NCBI RefSeq assembly: GCF_000828895.1
Contig: NZ_AP014568.1
Location: 657,699-721,698, forward strand
Direction: 5' to 3'
DNA length: 64,000 nt
DNA from: Serpentinimonas raichei
GTDB taxonomy: Bacteria > Pseudomonadota > Gammaproteobacteria > Burkholderiales > Burkholderiaceae_C
Part shown: in pieces, positions 46,783 to 59,042 of the stretch
Layout: each line of letters starts with the position of its first letter
Position numbering within the stretch: the first letter of the stretch is position 1
Position numbers and translations under genes: made by a program
Notes under the pieces: model-generated
What the model was told of the DNA's origin: nothing
Databases searched by the model: none
The model's input: the letters and a program-made list of their open reading frames with translations, nothing else

Positions 46783-48855
46783 TCAGCGCCCGCGCAAAAA
46801 CAGGGCGTCGAGCTCTTTGAGGCTCAACTGGCGCCAAGTCGGGCGGCCGTGGTTGCACTGGTCGCTGCGCTCGGTGGCTTCCATCTGGCGCAGCAGGGCG
46901 TTCATCTCGATTGCGCTCAGGCGCCGGTTGGCGCGCACCGCACCGTGGCAGGCCAGGGTGGCGAGCAGATCGTCGCGGGCGCGCTGCAGCAGGCGCGCGC
47001 CGCCGTGCTGCTCCAGCTCGGCCAACACGCCGCGCGCCAGCGCCACCGCGTCGCCCTGCGCCAGCGCAGCAGGCACGGCGCGCACTGCCAAGGTCTGGCG
47101 CGAAAAGGCTGTGATTTCGAGCCCGAGCCGCTGCAGCGCCTCTTGCTGCGCCTCGGCGGTGGCCAGTTCCAGTGCGGTGGCGGCAAAGGTGGCCGGAATC
47201 AGCAAAGGCTGGCTGGGCAGGGTGGCCGCGGCGCTGTCCCACTGGCCTTTCAGGCGCTCATAGACGATGCGCTCGTGCGCCGCGTGCATGTCCACCAGCA
47301 CCAGGCCGTGGCGGTTTTGCGCTAGGATGTAAACCCCGTGCAACTGGGCCAGTGCCTGGCCCAGGGGCCAGTCGGTGTCGGCGTCGGGTTCCAAGTGAGG
47401 GGGTGAAGTGGCGTAGGGGTGCACGCGCAGCTCCACGATTGGCGGCTGCGGCTGGTGTGCAGGCGCGGCTGGGCCGGGCCACAGCGCGGCCACATCGCTG
47501 GCGTGCCGACCCGCGCCCGACGCGCCCATTCTGCTGCTGGGTGCCGCCTGGGGCGATGCCCCGTACCCCCAAGGCGCAGCCTGCGTGGCCAGCCCGAGGC
47601 GCATTTGTGTGCTGTGCGCCGGAGTTTCCGGGGTGCTGCCTTGAAACGAATCCGCTAGGCTGGCACCCGCAGAGGCGGACGGCTGCACGGGTGCTGCGTT
47701 CAAGAGCCCCGCGCGCGGAGCCGCCAGCACTTGCTCCAGCGCCCGGCGCACCGCCTGGTGCACCGCACGGCCGTCGCGAAAGCGCACCTCGATCTTGCTC
47801 GGGTGCACGTTCACATCGACGCGCGCCGGGTCCAGCTCCAGCAGCAGCACGTAGACCGGCTGGCGCTGGCCGTGCAGCACATCTTCGTAGGCGCTGCGCA
47901 CGGCGTGGGCTATCACCTTGTCGCGCACGAAGCGACCGTTGACGTAGCTGTATTGCTGGTCGGCGCGGGCGCGCGCCAGCTGCGCCAGTCCGGCCCGGCC
48001 CCAGACGCGCAAGCCCTCGCCCAGCCAATCGAAGGCCAGGCTGTGCGCCAGAAAATCTTCGCCCAATACATCGGCCATGCGCTGCGCCAAGGCGGCGCTC
48101 GCGGGGCCGTTCATGGGGCTGCTGTGGGCCGCAGCAGCCGCAACAGAGGGATCGGCAGCCGCAGCCGCATGGTCCGGCTGGACAGCCGCCGCTGCCAAGG
48201 GCGCAGCCCGCCACTGCTCGACCAGCCTGCCCTCGTGCCAGATGGCAAAGCCCACGTCGGGCCGCGCCAGCGCGTGGCGGCGCACCGCCTCGACGCAGTG
48301 CGCCAGCTCGGTGGCATCGCTCTTGAGGAACTTGCGCCGCGCCGGGGTGGCGTAAAACAGCTCGCGCACCTCGACCGTGGTGCCGACGCTGCGCGCCGCC
48401 GGTTGCAGCTCGCCGGTGCGCCCGTGCAGCAGCCAGCCGTGCGCTTCGCGGGCCTCGGCGCTGCGCGAGAGCAGGCTGAGTTCAGCAATCGAGTCGATCG
48501 CCGCCAGCGCCTCGCCCCGAAAGCCCATGGTGGCCACGGTTTCGAGCTCGGCCAGATCCCGCACCTTGCTGGTGGCGTGGCGCTTGAGCGCCAGCGCGAG
48601 TTCTTCGCGGGCTACGCCGCAGCCGTCGTCTTCGAGTGCGATCAGGCGCACGCCGCCAGCGCTCAGGCGCAGCGTGAGCTGGCGCGCCCCGGCGTCGAGC
48701 GCGTTGTCGATCAGTTCGCGCACCACCGAGGCCGGGCGCTCGACCACTTCGCCGGCGGCGATCTGGCTGATGAGCGCATCGGGCAACTCGCGGATCGGTC
48801 GCCGCGGTTGCATGGGGTGTGGGCTGGGGGCGGTGGCTGGGGCGGCTTGGGTCAC
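46783..48855 (-). CDS. mutL: DNA mismatch repair protein MutL
   Basis: MutL couples mismatch recognition by MutS to strand removal. The N-terminal GHKL ATPase has ELIDNALDAGA, EDDGCGV and MGFRGEALAAIDS; the C-terminal dimerisation domain has DMHAAHERIVYERLK. A Pro/Ala/Ser-rich linker of about 130 residues joins them. The start is GTG 48855 (690 residues) or ATG 48813 (MQPRRPIRELP, 676 residues); the conserved part begins at RRPIREL. It lacks the endonuclease DQHA-type metal motif (DMHAAHE is present at that position). Confidence 0.93.
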   Translation of the reverse strand: MTQAAPATAPSPHPMQPRRPIRELPDALISQIAAGEVVERPASVVRELIDNALDAGARQLTLRLSAGGVRLIALEDDGCGVAREELALALKRHATSKVRDLAELETVATMGFRGEALAAIDSIAELSLLSRSAEAREAHGWLLHGRTGELQPAARSVGTTVEVRELFYATPARRKFLKSDATELAHCVEAVRRHALARPDVGFAIWHEGRLVEQWRAAPLAAAAVQPDHAAAAADPSVAAAAAHSSPMNGPASAALAQRMADVLGEDFLAHSLAFDWLGEGLRVWGRAGLAQLARARADQQYSYVNGRFVRDKVIAHAVRSAYEDVLHGQRQPVYVLLLELDPARVDVNVHPSKIEVRFRDGRAVHQAVRRALEQVLAAPRAGLLNAAPVQPSASAGASLADSFQGSTPETPAHSTQMRLGLATQAAPWGYGASPQAAPSSRMGASGAGRHASDVAALWPGPAAPAHQPQPPIVELRVHPYATSPPHLEPDADTDWPLGQALAQLHGVYILAQNRHGLVLVDMHAAHERIVYERLKGQWDSAAATLPSQPLLIPATFAATALELATAEAQQEALQRLGLEITAFSRQTLAVRAVPAALAQGDAVALARGVLAELEQHGGARLLQRARDDLLATLACHGAVRANRRLSAIEMNALLRQMEATERSDQCNHGRPTWRQLSLKELDALFLRGR

Positions 48856-48877
48856 GCAGCCATTGTAGGGCGCGGCT

Positions 48878-49207
48878 TTAAGCGGCGGGCGCCACCACCA
48901 CGGCGGTGCCGCTGGCCGAAACCATCAGCATGCCATTGCCCTGACCCATGACCTCGTAGTCCAGATCGACCCCGACGACGGCGTTGGCACCCAGTTCTTG
49001 GGCGCGTTGCTGCAGTTCGGTCAAGGCGATGTCGCGCGCTTTTTGCAGCTCCCGCTCATAGGTGGCGGAGCGGCCACCCACCAGATCGCGGATGCCGGCA
49101 AACAGGTCTTTGAACACGTTGGCGCCCAGAATCGCTTCCCCCGTCACCACGCCGCAGTAGCGGGTGATGCGTTGGCCTTCGATGTTCGGGGTGGTGGTGA
49201 CGATCAT
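48878..49207 (-). CDS. YbjQ family (heavy-metal-binding domain) protein
   Basis: 109 residues of the UPF0145/DUF74 family, which forms pentamers; the function is not established. [32 protein letters not shown] and [33 protein letters not shown] are both family blocks. AGGAGT lies 8 bp before the ATG. It is 22 bp upstream of mutL on the same strand. Confidence 0.88.
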   Translation of the reverse strand: MIVTTTPNIEGQRITRYCGVVTGEAILGANVFKDLFAGIRDLVGGRSATYERELQKARDIALTELQQRAQELGANAVVGVDLDYEVMGQGNGMLMVSASGTAVVVAPAA

Positions 49208-49246
49208 GCTAGGACTCCTGTGGGTGCACCCGGCCAGCGCAGGCGC

Positions 49247-49270
49247 GGGTGGGGGTGGGGGTGGGGGTGG
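49247..49270 (+). repeat. GGGGGT tandem repeat, potential G-quadruplex
   Basis: Four G runs of three to five bases separated by single T, ending in TGG, lie in the 222 bp gap between ybjQ-like and hisZ, about 160 bp upstream of hisZ. The pattern satisfies the simple G-quadruplex rule (four runs of at least three G with short loops) on the plus strand. Confidence 0.6.
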
Positions 49271-49429
49271 ATGCAGTCAGCGGCATTATGGCCCGGCTCG
49301 AGCAGGCCAACAAGCAAGCAGGCAAGGGCGGCGGCGCAAGCGGCATGTTGGTGGGGGCGCCCTTGAAATCGGGCCCTCGTTTGGCCTTGCCAGTAAAATC
49401 ACCCTTTTGACTGTCCGAGTTCCCATCCC

Positions 49430-52097
<2,668 letters not shown>

Positions 52098-52099
52098 GC

Positions 52100-53347
52100 A
52101 TGGTGCAGCCCCGGCCTGAGGAGCCGGATCAGTCTGGTGCCAGTGCCCTGCAACCGGCCAGCGCGCTCATCCACCACCCCTACCAGCCGCCGCCGGGCTT
52201 TGATGTCCTACCGCCGGGGGTGTTCAAGGCCTCGACGGTGTTTTTCCCCAACGTGGCGGCGCTGCGTGCGCGCCAGTGGAAAGACAAATCGGGCTACACC
52301 TACGGCCTGCACGGCACCCCCACCACCTTCACGCTGGAGGAGCGCATCGCCAGTCTGGAGGGCGGCGCGCACTGCCTGCTGTGCCCGAGCGGGCTGGCGG
52401 CGCTGGCGCTGGTGAACCTGGCTTGCTTGCAAGCCGGCGACGAGGTGCTGCTGCCCGACAACGCCTACGGCCCCAGCAAAGAGCTGGTGCGCGCCGAGTT
52501 GCAGTCCTGGGGCATCGCGCACCGCATTTACGACCCGATGCAACCGACCGATCTGGAGGCGCAGATCGGCCCCGCTACGCGCCTGGTCTGGCTCGAAGTG
52601 CCGGGGTCGGTCACGCTCGAATACCCCGACCTGCCAGCCCTGATGCGGGTGCTGCAAGCCGCCAACGTGGGCCGGTCGCGCCCGATTGTGAGCGCGCTCG
52701 ACCACACCTGGGGCGCAGGCATCGCCTTTTGCGGCTTCGATTTTGGCGTCGATGTGGTGCTGCAAGCGCTCACCAAATACCCCAGCGGCGGCGCCGACGT
52801 GCTGATGGGCTCGGTGGTCACGCGCGACGCCGCGCTGCACCAGCGCCTGCTGCACACCCACATGCGCCTGGGGCTGGGGGTGGGGGCCAACGACGCCGAA
52901 CTGGTGCTGCGCGGCCTGCACACCTTGCACCTGCGCTACCACGCCCAAGACGCCAGCACGCGCGCGCTGGCGCACTGGATGCAGCAGCAGCGCGGGGTGG
53001 CCCAGGTTTGGCACCCGGCGCTGCCCGGCTCGCCCGGTCACGCGCACTGGCAGCGCGACGCCCGTGCCGCCGCCTGCCTGTTCACGGTGCTGTGGCAGCC
53101 GCACATCCGGCCCGAGCAGATCGACGCCTTTTGCGACCGGCTGCGCCTATTTCGGATTGGCTACAGCTGGGGCGGCCCCATCAGCCTGTGCATGCCCTAC
53201 GACATGCCGGCCATGCGCAACAGCCCTTGGCCGCAAACCCCACAAGCGGCCTACGGCCCGCGCCTGGTGCGGCTGGCGGTGGGCCTAGAGGCGCAGCCCG
53301 ACTTGCAAGCCGATCTGGCGCAGGCGCTGGCGGCGCTGGACGACTAA
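52100..53347 (+). CDS. metC: Cystathionine beta-lyase type PLP enzyme
   Basis: A 415-residue Cys/Met-metabolism PLP enzyme. YGLHGTPTTFTLEERIASLEGG is the family signature near the N terminus and QALTKYPSGGADVLMGSVV carries the PLP Lys. The context (C-terminal part with WGGPISLCMPY) matches the MetC/YfhA-like beta-lyase group rather than gamma-synthase. The ATG at 52100 is 2 bp after the purA stop, and the frame is open further upstream in purA. The stop overlaps that of the convergent esterase gene. Confidence 0.82.
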   Translation: MVQPRPEEPDQSGASALQPASALIHHPYQPPPGFDVLPPGVFKASTVFFPNVAALRARQWKDKSGYTYGLHGTPTTFTLEERIASLEGGAHCLLCPSGLAALALVNLACLQAGDEVLLPDNAYGPSKELVRAELQSWGIAHRIYDPMQPTDLEAQIGPATRLVWLEVPGSVTLEYPDLPALMRVLQAANVGRSRPIVSALDHTWGAGIAFCGFDFGVDVVLQALTKYPSGGADVLMGSVVTRDAALHQRLLHTHMRLGLGVGANDAELVLRGLHTLHLRYHAQDASTRALAHWMQQQRGVAQVWHPALPGSPGHAHWQRDARAAACLFTVLWQPHIRPEQIDAFCDRLRLFRIGYSWGGPISLCMPYDMPAMRNSPWPQTPQAAYGPRLVRLAVGLEAQPDLQADLAQALAALDD

Positions 53348-54027
53348 AGCAGCGGGCGCAAGTGCGGCCAGACCTGCTCCAGAATGATAGGTTGCGCCGC
53401 CTCATTGGGGTGGATGCCGTCGCTCTGAAACAGCTCGGTCGGGTCGGCCCGGTCGGCCACGCCCTCGAGCATGAACAGCATCAGCGCGGCCTGTTCGGCT
53501 TGCGCGATGTCGGTGAACAGCCGCCGAAAATCCTGCCGGAAGCGCTCGCCAAAGTTGGGCGGCACGTCGATGCCCAGCAGCAGCACCCGGGCTCCGGCGG
53601 CGCGGCTTTCGCGTGCGATGGCGCGCAGGTTGTCGCTGGTTTGCGTCAGCGGCAGACCGCGCAGGGCGTCGTTGGCCCCCAGGGCGATCACCACCACCGC
53701 CGGCTGGTGCGTGCGCAGCAATGCCGGCAGGCGCGAGCGCCCGCCGGCCGTGGTCTCGCCGCCGATGCTGGCGTTGAACACCTGCATGGAGCGGCCCTCG
53801 CTGGCCAGCCGCTGCTGCAGCAGCGCGACCCAGCCGCTGCCCCGGCGCAGCCCGAACTCGGCGCTGAGCGAATCGCCCAGCACCAGCAGCTTGGGTGCGG
53901 CGGGGGCGTTGGCGGCCGCAGCCGGGTTGGCGTGCGCCACAATCGGTGCCAGCGATAGCCCCAAGGCAGCGGCCGCGGCGGCGCAGGCGTTAAAGTGGCG
54001 GCGGTTCCAAACTAAAGGCGGTTTCAT
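53344..54027 (-). CDS. tesA: GDSL-family arylesterase/TesA-like lipase, exported
   Basis: A 227-residue SGNH hydrolase. Block I is LVLGDSLSAEFG with the nucleophile Ser, block III is ALGANDALRGL, and block V is DGIHPNEAAQ with the catalytic Asp and His. The signal peptide (NRRHFNACAAAAAALGLSLAPIVAHA) contains two Arg in front of the hydrophobic core, so Tat or Sec export cannot be decided. The ATG at 54027 overlaps the divergent ATPase gene start. tesA divergent from ybbA is conserved from E. coli to betaproteobacteria. Confidence 0.88.
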   Translation of the reverse strand: MKPPLVWNRRHFNACAAAAAALGLSLAPIVAHANPAAAANAPAAPKLLVLGDSLSAEFGLRRGSGWVALLQQRLASEGRSMQVFNASIGGETTAGGRSRLPALLRTHQPAVVVIALGANDALRGLPLTQTSDNLRAIARESRAAGARVLLLGIDVPPNFGERFRQDFRRLFTDIAQAEQAALMLFMLEGVADRADPTELFQSDGIHPNEAAQPIILEQVWPHLRPLL

Positions 54028-54715
54028 GGCAGATGCAGTGGTAGCGGTACAGGGCTTGAGCAAATCGGTGACGGACTCCGGCGGCGTGCTCGACATTTTG
54101 TGCGACATTGATTTTGAGTTGCAACGCGGGCAGACGGTGGCCATCGTTGGGGCCTCGGGGTCGGGCAAGAGCACCTTGTTGGCGCTCATGGCTGGGTTGG
54201 ATACGCCCACCCGGGGCACGGTTCGCATCGACGGAACCGATATTTTCGCACTCAATGAAGACCAGCGTGCGGCGCTGCGCGCGCACAAGGTGGGTTTCGT
54301 GTTTCAGAGCTTTCAGTTGCTCGGCAACCTGACGGCGCTGGAAAACGTGATGCTGCCGCTGGAGCTGGCCGGACGGCGCGACGCCCGCGCGGCCGCCACA
54401 CAATTGTTGCAGCGCGTGGGCCTAGGGCAGCGTCTGGGGCACTACCCCAAGCTGCTCTCGGGCGGCGAGCAGCAACGGGTGGCGCTGGCACGCGCCTTCG
54501 TGGTGCAGCCGGCGCTGCTGCTGGCCGACGAGCCCACCGGCAGCCTCGACTTTGCCACCGGCGCGCGCGTGATGGAGCTGATGTTCGAGCTCAACCGCGA
54601 GCAGGGCACCACGCTGGTGCTGGTCACGCACGACCGCGCCATTGCGCAGCGCTGCCAGCGCCTGATCACGGTCGAGGCCGGTCGGGCGCTCGAGGTGGCC
54701 GAGGCACCGGCCTAG
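54026..54715 (+). CDS. ybbA: ABC transporter ATP-binding protein (YbbA-like)
   Basis: A 229-residue LolD/MacB-type ATPase. Walker A is GASGSGKST, the Q loop follows in FQSFQLLGNLTALENVMLPLEL, the signature is LLSGGEQQRVALARA, and Walker B is LLADEPTGSLD. No permease lies next to it in the window, unlike the E. coli ybbAP pair. The ATG at 54026 shares two bases with the divergent esterase ATG. Confidence 0.88.
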   Translation: MADAVVAVQGLSKSVTDSGGVLDILCDIDFELQRGQTVAIVGASGSGKSTLLALMAGLDTPTRGTVRIDGTDIFALNEDQRAALRAHKVGFVFQSFQLLGNLTALENVMLPLELAGRRDARAAATQLLQRVGLGQRLGHYPKLLSGGEQQRVALARAFVVQPALLLADEPTGSLDFATGARVMELMFELNREQGTTLVLVTHDRAIAQRCQRLITVEAGRALEVAEAPA

Positions 54716-54738
54716 GGTGCACGACCTAGGGTGCAGGA
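54711..54738 (+). repeat. 14-bp tandem duplication between ybbA-like gene and rlmB
   Basis: CCTAGGGTGCACGA at 54711-54724 is followed immediately by CCTAGGGTGCAGGA at 54725-54738, one mismatch. The first copy contains the ybbA stop codon (TAG). Confidence 0.7.
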
Positions 54739-54761
54739 TGGGTGGCGGATAATCGGTCCCC

Positions 54762-55523
54762 ATGTCTGAAAATAAAGTGCTGTTCGGCTTCCATGCCGTC
54801 GGGGTGCGCCTGAAAATCGCACCTGCCTCGGTGATCGAGGTCTTGTTCGACCCCACCCGCCGCGATGCGCGCATGAAGGGCTTTCTGGAGCGCGCCCGCG
54901 AGGCCCAGGTGCGCCTGATCGAGGCCGACGCCCTGCGCATCGCCAAACTGGCCGGCAGCCACGGCCACCAGGGCGTGGCGGCGCGGGTGCTCGCCGTGCC
55001 CAGCGCGCGCTCGCTCGACGAGTTGCTCGAGCGCCTGGAAGCGGCGGCCAGCCCCGACAGCCCCCCCACCCAGCCGCTGCTGCTGGTGCTCGACGGCGTG
55101 ACCGACCCGCACAACCTCGGGGCCTGCCTGAGGGTGGCCGACGGGGCCGGGGTGCACGCCGTGATCGCACCCAAAGACCACGCCGCCGGCATCAACGCCA
55201 CCGTGGCCAAGGTGGCCAGTGGAGCGGCCGACACCGTGCCCTATTTCATGGTCACCAATCTGGCGCGCACCTTGGGCGAGCTCAAGGAGCGCAACATTTG
55301 GGTCGTGGGCACCAGCGACCAGGCCCCCAAAACGATCTACCAAGCCGATTTGCGCGGCCCGCTGGCCCTGGTGCTGGGGGCCGAAGGCCAGGGCTTGCGC
55401 CAGCTCACCAGCAAAAGCTGCGACGAACTGGTGCGCATCCCGATGCACGGCGCGGTGGAAAGCCTCAACGTGTCGGTGGCCAGCGCGGTCTGCCTGTTCG
55501 AGGCGCGGCGTCAGCGCGGTTAA
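54762..55523 (+). CDS. rlmB: 23S rRNA (guanosine(2251)-2'-O)-methyltransferase RlmB
   Basis: A SPOUT-fold enzyme that methylates G2251 in the P loop of 23S rRNA. The N-terminal substrate-binding domain (FGFHAVGVRLKIAPASVIEVLFD) and the SPOUT motifs LVLDGVTDPHNLGACLRVADGAG, LVLGAEGQGLRQL and PMHGAVESLNVSVASAV are all present. 253 residues. A GATAAT hexamer ends 8 bp before the ATG, giving a very short leader if used as a -10. It is convergent with pyrD, 9 bp apart. Confidence 0.95.
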   Translation: MSENKVLFGFHAVGVRLKIAPASVIEVLFDPTRRDARMKGFLERAREAQVRLIEADALRIAKLAGSHGHQGVAARVLAVPSARSLDELLERLEAAASPDSPPTQPLLLVLDGVTDPHNLGACLRVADGAGVHAVIAPKDHAAGINATVAKVASGAADTVPYFMVTNLARTLGELKERNIWVVGTSDQAPKTIYQADLRGPLALVLGAEGQGLRQLTSKSCDELVRIPMHGAVESLNVSVASAVCLFEARRQRG

Positions 55524-55532
55524 GGCAGGCGG

Positions 55533-56621
55533 TCAGCGAGCCGGCGCCGGGCGTTGCAGGCTGGCCAAGGCGCGCGCCACTTCGGGCACCAGCGCCGGGC
55601 CGCGGTAGATCAGGCCGGTGTAGAGTTGCACCAAGTCGGCCCCGGCTTGGAGCTTGCTCTGCGCGTCGGCCCCGCTTTGCACGCCGCCCACGCCGATGAT
55701 CGGGAAATCTGGCCCCAGGCGCTGGCGCAGCGCGCGCACCACGGCGTTGCTGGCTTGCAGCAGCGGCGCGCCCGATAGCCCGCCGGCCTCGTCGGCGTGT
55801 GGCTGGCCTTGCACGGCGCTGCGGCCCAGGGTGGTGTTGGTGGCGATCACGCCGTCCATGCCGTGGCGCAGCAAGGCGGCGGCGATGGCCTCGATTTGCT
55901 CGGCCTCCAGGTCGGGCGCGATCTTGATGAACAGCGGCCGGTACACGCCGCTGGCGGCGCTCAGTTCGGCGCGGCGCTCGGCCAGCGCGGCCAGCAACTG
56001 CTCCAGCGCGGCGTCGCTTTGCAGGGCGCGCAGGTTTTGCGTGTTGGGGCTGGAGATATTCACCGCCACGTAGTCGGCATGGGGGTAAACGGCCTCCAAC
56101 GCCGCGAGGTAGTCGTCGCTGGCGCGCTCGATCGGGGTGGCGGCGTTTTTGCCGATGTTTAGGCCCAGCACCAGCGCGGGCGCTGCGCTGTCGGGGGTGG
56201 TGGGGCGCTGGGCGCGCAGGCGGCTGCGCCGCACGTTGGCCACGAAGGCCGCCAGCCCCTCGTTGTTGAAGCCGAGCCGGTTGATCAGCGCCCGGCTCTG
56301 GGGCAGGCGAAAGATGCGCGGCTTGGGGTTGCCGGCTTGCGCCAGCGGGGTCACGGTGCCGACTTCGACGAAGCCAAAACCGAGCGCGCCCCAGGCGTCG
56401 ATGCAGCGCGCGTTTTTGTCCAGCCCGGCCGCCAGCCCGACGCGGTTGGGAAAGCGCAGCCCGGCCAGCGTGAGCGGGTCGTCGATGCGCGGCTGCGCCG
56501 CCAGCGCCAGCAGCGGCGTGTGCTGGATGCGCTCCAACTGCGCCAGCGTGAGCTCGTGCGCGGCTTCGGCGTCGAGGCGGAACAAAAAGGGGCGCAGCAG
56601 CGCGTAGGGCAGCAAGGACAT
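55533..56621 (-). CDS. pyrD: Quinone-dependent dihydroorotate dehydrogenase (class 2)
   Basis: PyrD catalyses the fourth pyrimidine step at the inner membrane and passes electrons to the quinone pool. The N-terminal helices ([22 protein letters not shown]) are the class 2 membrane domain, and [31 protein letters not shown] is the barrel entrance. The catalytic Ser is in [12 protein letters not shown], and Lys in FIKIAPDL contacts FMN. The start is ATG 56621. 362 residues. It is divergent from rpiA. Confidence 0.95.
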   Translation of the reverse strand: MSLLPYALLRPFLFRLDAEAAHELTLAQLERIQHTPLLALAAQPRIDDPLTLAGLRFPNRVGLAAGLDKNARCIDAWGALGFGFVEVGTVTPLAQAGNPKPRIFRLPQSRALINRLGFNNEGLAAFVANVRRSRLRAQRPTTPDSAAPALVLGLNIGKNAATPIERASDDYLAALEAVYPHADYVAVNISSPNTQNLRALQSDAALEQLLAALAERRAELSAASGVYRPLFIKIAPDLEAEQIEAIAAALLRHGMDGVIATNTTLGRSAVQGQPHADEAGGLSGAPLLQASNAVVRALRQRLGPDFPIIGVGGVQSGADAQSKLQAGADLVQLYTGLIYRGPALVPEVARALASLQRPAPAR

Positions 56622-56745
56622 GGGGATAATGCGGTTTTGGATGGGATGCAGGGTGCAGCCGTGGGCCCGATTGTCCCAAATCGGCGGCTGCGCTTGCCAC
56701 GCACGCCTGCCACAAGCCCCTAAACGCACCTCTCACCGATACAGC

Positions 56746-57417
56746 ATGAACCAGGATCAACTCAAAACCCTCGTCGCTCAGGCGGCGCTGCAATACATCG
56801 AGCCGGGCCAGATCGTCGGCGTGGGCACCGGCTCGACGGTGAATAAGTTCATCGACGCGCTGGCCACGGTGAAGCAGCGCATACGGGGGGCCGTCTCCAG
56901 CTCCGAGGCCTCATCGGAGCGCCTGCGTGCGCACGGCATCGCGGTGCTGGACGCAAACGCGGTTGAGTCGCTGGCGCTTTATGTGGATGGGGCCGATGAG
57001 ATCGATCCGCACGGCTGCATGATCAAGGGCGGCGGCGCGGCGCTGACGCGCGAAAAGATCGTGGCCGCGCTGGCCGAGCGCTTCATCTGCATCGCCGACG
57101 AGAGCAAGTACGTGCCGGTGCTGGGCCGCTTTGCGCTGCCGGTGGAGGTGATCCCGATGGCGGCGCAGCAGATCGCGCGTCGCTTTGCCGCACACGGCGG
57201 CGTGGCCACGCTGCGGCTGCAAGGCGGCCAGCCCTTGCGCACCGACAACGGCCAGCACATCTTGGACGTGACCGGGCTGTGCATCGACGAGCCGCTGGCC
57301 TTCGAGAGCGAGGTCAACAACTGGCCGGGCGTGGTCTGCGTGGGCGTGTTCGCGCACCAAAAGGCCAGCGTCTGCCTGCTGGGCACGGCCGAGGGGGTTC
57401 GGACGCTGCGGTTTTGA
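56746..57417 (+). CDS. rpiA: Ribose-5-phosphate isomerase A
   Basis: RpiA interconverts ribose 5-phosphate and ribulose 5-phosphate. [22 protein letters not shown] and [14 protein letters not shown] are the substrate and catalytic blocks. 223 residues. The ATG at 56746 ([15 protein letters not shown]) is the family start; the frame is open far upstream. It is convergent with a chemoreceptor gene; a perfect GGGCGGCCGCCC palindrome (57420-57431) lies between. Confidence 0.96.
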   Translation: MNQDQLKTLVAQAALQYIEPGQIVGVGTGSTVNKFIDALATVKQRIRGAVSSSEASSERLRAHGIAVLDANAVESLALYVDGADEIDPHGCMIKGGGAALTREKIVAALAERFICIADESKYVPVLGRFALPVEVIPMAAQQIARRFAAHGGVATLRLQGGQPLRTDNGQHILDVTGLCIDEPLAFESEVNNWPGVVCVGVFAHQKASVCLLGTAEGVRTLRF

Positions 57418-57448
57418 TGGGGCGGCCGCCCGCGCGCGGCCCGGGTGC

Positions 57449-59032
57449 TTACACGCGCCGCAAGTCCGCAGCGCCCTCGGTGTGAAAGGCCCCCATGGTC
57501 TCATCCAAATCATGCGCCTGATCGCGCAGCCGGGCAGCCGTTTCTTGTGAGTGCTGCACCACGGTGGCGCTGCTGCGCGCCGATTCGTGCAGCGAACCCA
57601 CAGCGCGGTCCAGTTCCTGTGCGCTGGCGCGCTGCTGCACCGTGGCTTGGGCAATGGAGCCCATCAGGCGCGAGAGCTCATCGACCGACTCCACCACCCG
57701 CTGCATGGTCTGGCCGGCGTTTTGTGCGGCTGTTGATCCGGTTTGCACGCGCTGGGTCGAGGTTTCGATGAGTTGCTTGACTTCGCGCGCCGCCTGCGTG
57801 CTGCGCTGCGCCAGCGAGCGCACCTCGCCGGCCACCACGGCAAAGCCGCGCCCGGCCTCCCCGGCACGGGCCGCTTCCACGGCGGCGTTGAGGGCTAGGA
57901 TGTTGGTCTGGAAGGCGATGCCGTCGATCACGCTGACGATCTCGGAAATGCGGCGCGAAGCCTCGTCGATGCGCTGCATTTCTTGCACCACCTCGGTCAC
58001 GGCTTGCCCGCCTTGCGAGGCGATCTCGGAGGCCTTGCCGGCCAGGCGGCTGACGTTGTCGGCGTTGCGGGCGCTCGATTCGATGGCGCCGGTCATGCTG
58101 CGCGCGTGCTCGGCGCTGGACTCGATAGCGCCGGCTTGCTGGTCGGTGACGGTGCGCAGATCGGCGCTGGATTGGTCCAGCGCCGCCGCTGCGCTCAGCA
58201 CCTGGTTGGAGGCTTGGCGCACTCTGGAGACGACTTCGTTGAGGCGCCGCTCCATGTCTGCAATGGTGGCAAACAGCGAGGCAAATTCGTCGCCCCGGTT
58301 GGGGGGATCGGTTTCGGTGGAGCGGGCGTTGGCGATGCGGTGTGCGACCCGCTGCGCGCGGGCAAAAGAGGAGCGCATGGTCTGCATGAAGGAGCGCGCA
58401 TGGTGGGCGGCAATCAGGAACACCAGCGCGGTGAGGATGGCCAAGGCCAACTTGGTGTTGAACGTGATGCGCTCGGTGCTTAGCATGGCGCCATCAACCT
58501 TTTCCTGCTGCAACTGGCGCTGCTGGGCCATGCTTTGCAGCATCCGGTCGCGCGCCGGCACCAGATCGGACTGCAGCAGCGCCAGAGCGCCGGCATTGTC
58601 GCCGGCCCGGATGTTGGCTGTCACCTGCTGCGCCAGCCGCCAAAAATCATCATCCGCAGAGCGGATTTGGGCAAAAATCTCGCGCTCGCGCTCGGTGTCG
58701 ATGGCGGCTTCAAACTGCTGCAGCAGTGCGAGTTTTTCGTCCCTGAACACCGCGATGCGATCCAGCGCTTGTTGCTTGGCGGCGGCATCGCTGACCAGCA
58801 GGGCTTGGCGTGCTTCGAGTGAGATGCGAAACATCAGCACCTGGGCGTCGGCAATCCGCTGCACCTGGGGCATGTGGCGCTGCGCCAAGCGCTCGGAATG
58901 GTTGCCGAGGTGGCTCAAGGTGACCCAACTGGCCACAGAGGTGAGCGCCAACGTGGAAAACAAAACCACGATGATGAAAACCAATTTGCGGCCAAGGGAG
59001 GGCAAAGGGGCAGCTGAAACGGGTGTGTTCAT
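57449..59032 (-). CDS. Methyl-accepting chemotaxis protein
   Basis: A 527-residue chemoreceptor with a helix near residues 15-35, a periplasmic four-helix-bundle sensor (LAQRHMPQVQRIADAQVLMFRISLEARQALLV), a second membrane helix (LALAILTALVFLIAAHHA), a HAMP-like linker and the signalling domain with the hairpin tip EAGRGFAVVAGEVRSLAQRSTQAAREVKQLI. The ligand is unknown. It is not next to other chemotaxis genes. The start is ATG 59032. prlC lies 10 bp upstream. Confidence 0.92.
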   Translation of the reverse strand: MNTPVSAAPLPSLGRKLVFIIVVLFSTLALTSVASWVTLSHLGNHSERLAQRHMPQVQRIADAQVLMFRISLEARQALLVSDAAAKQQALDRIAVFRDEKLALLQQFEAAIDTEREREIFAQIRSADDDFWRLAQQVTANIRAGDNAGALALLQSDLVPARDRMLQSMAQQRQLQQEKVDGAMLSTERITFNTKLALAILTALVFLIAAHHARSFMQTMRSSFARAQRVAHRIANARSTETDPPNRGDEFASLFATIADMERRLNEVVSRVRQASNQVLSAAAALDQSSADLRTVTDQQAGAIESSAEHARSMTGAIESSARNADNVSRLAGKASEIASQGGQAVTEVVQEMQRIDEASRRISEIVSVIDGIAFQTNILALNAAVEAARAGEAGRGFAVVAGEVRSLAQRSTQAAREVKQLIETSTQRVQTGSTAAQNAGQTMQRVVESVDELSRLMGSIAQATVQQRASAQELDRAVGSLHESARSSATVVQHSQETAARLRDQAHDLDETMGAFHTEGAADLRRV

Positions 59033-59042
59033 GGTCGCAAGT

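Noticed and set aside
57420..57431. GGGCGGCCGCCC palindrome as a terminator between rpiA and the chemoreceptor gene
   Set aside because: It has no loop of usable size and no T run, so I keep it only as a remark.
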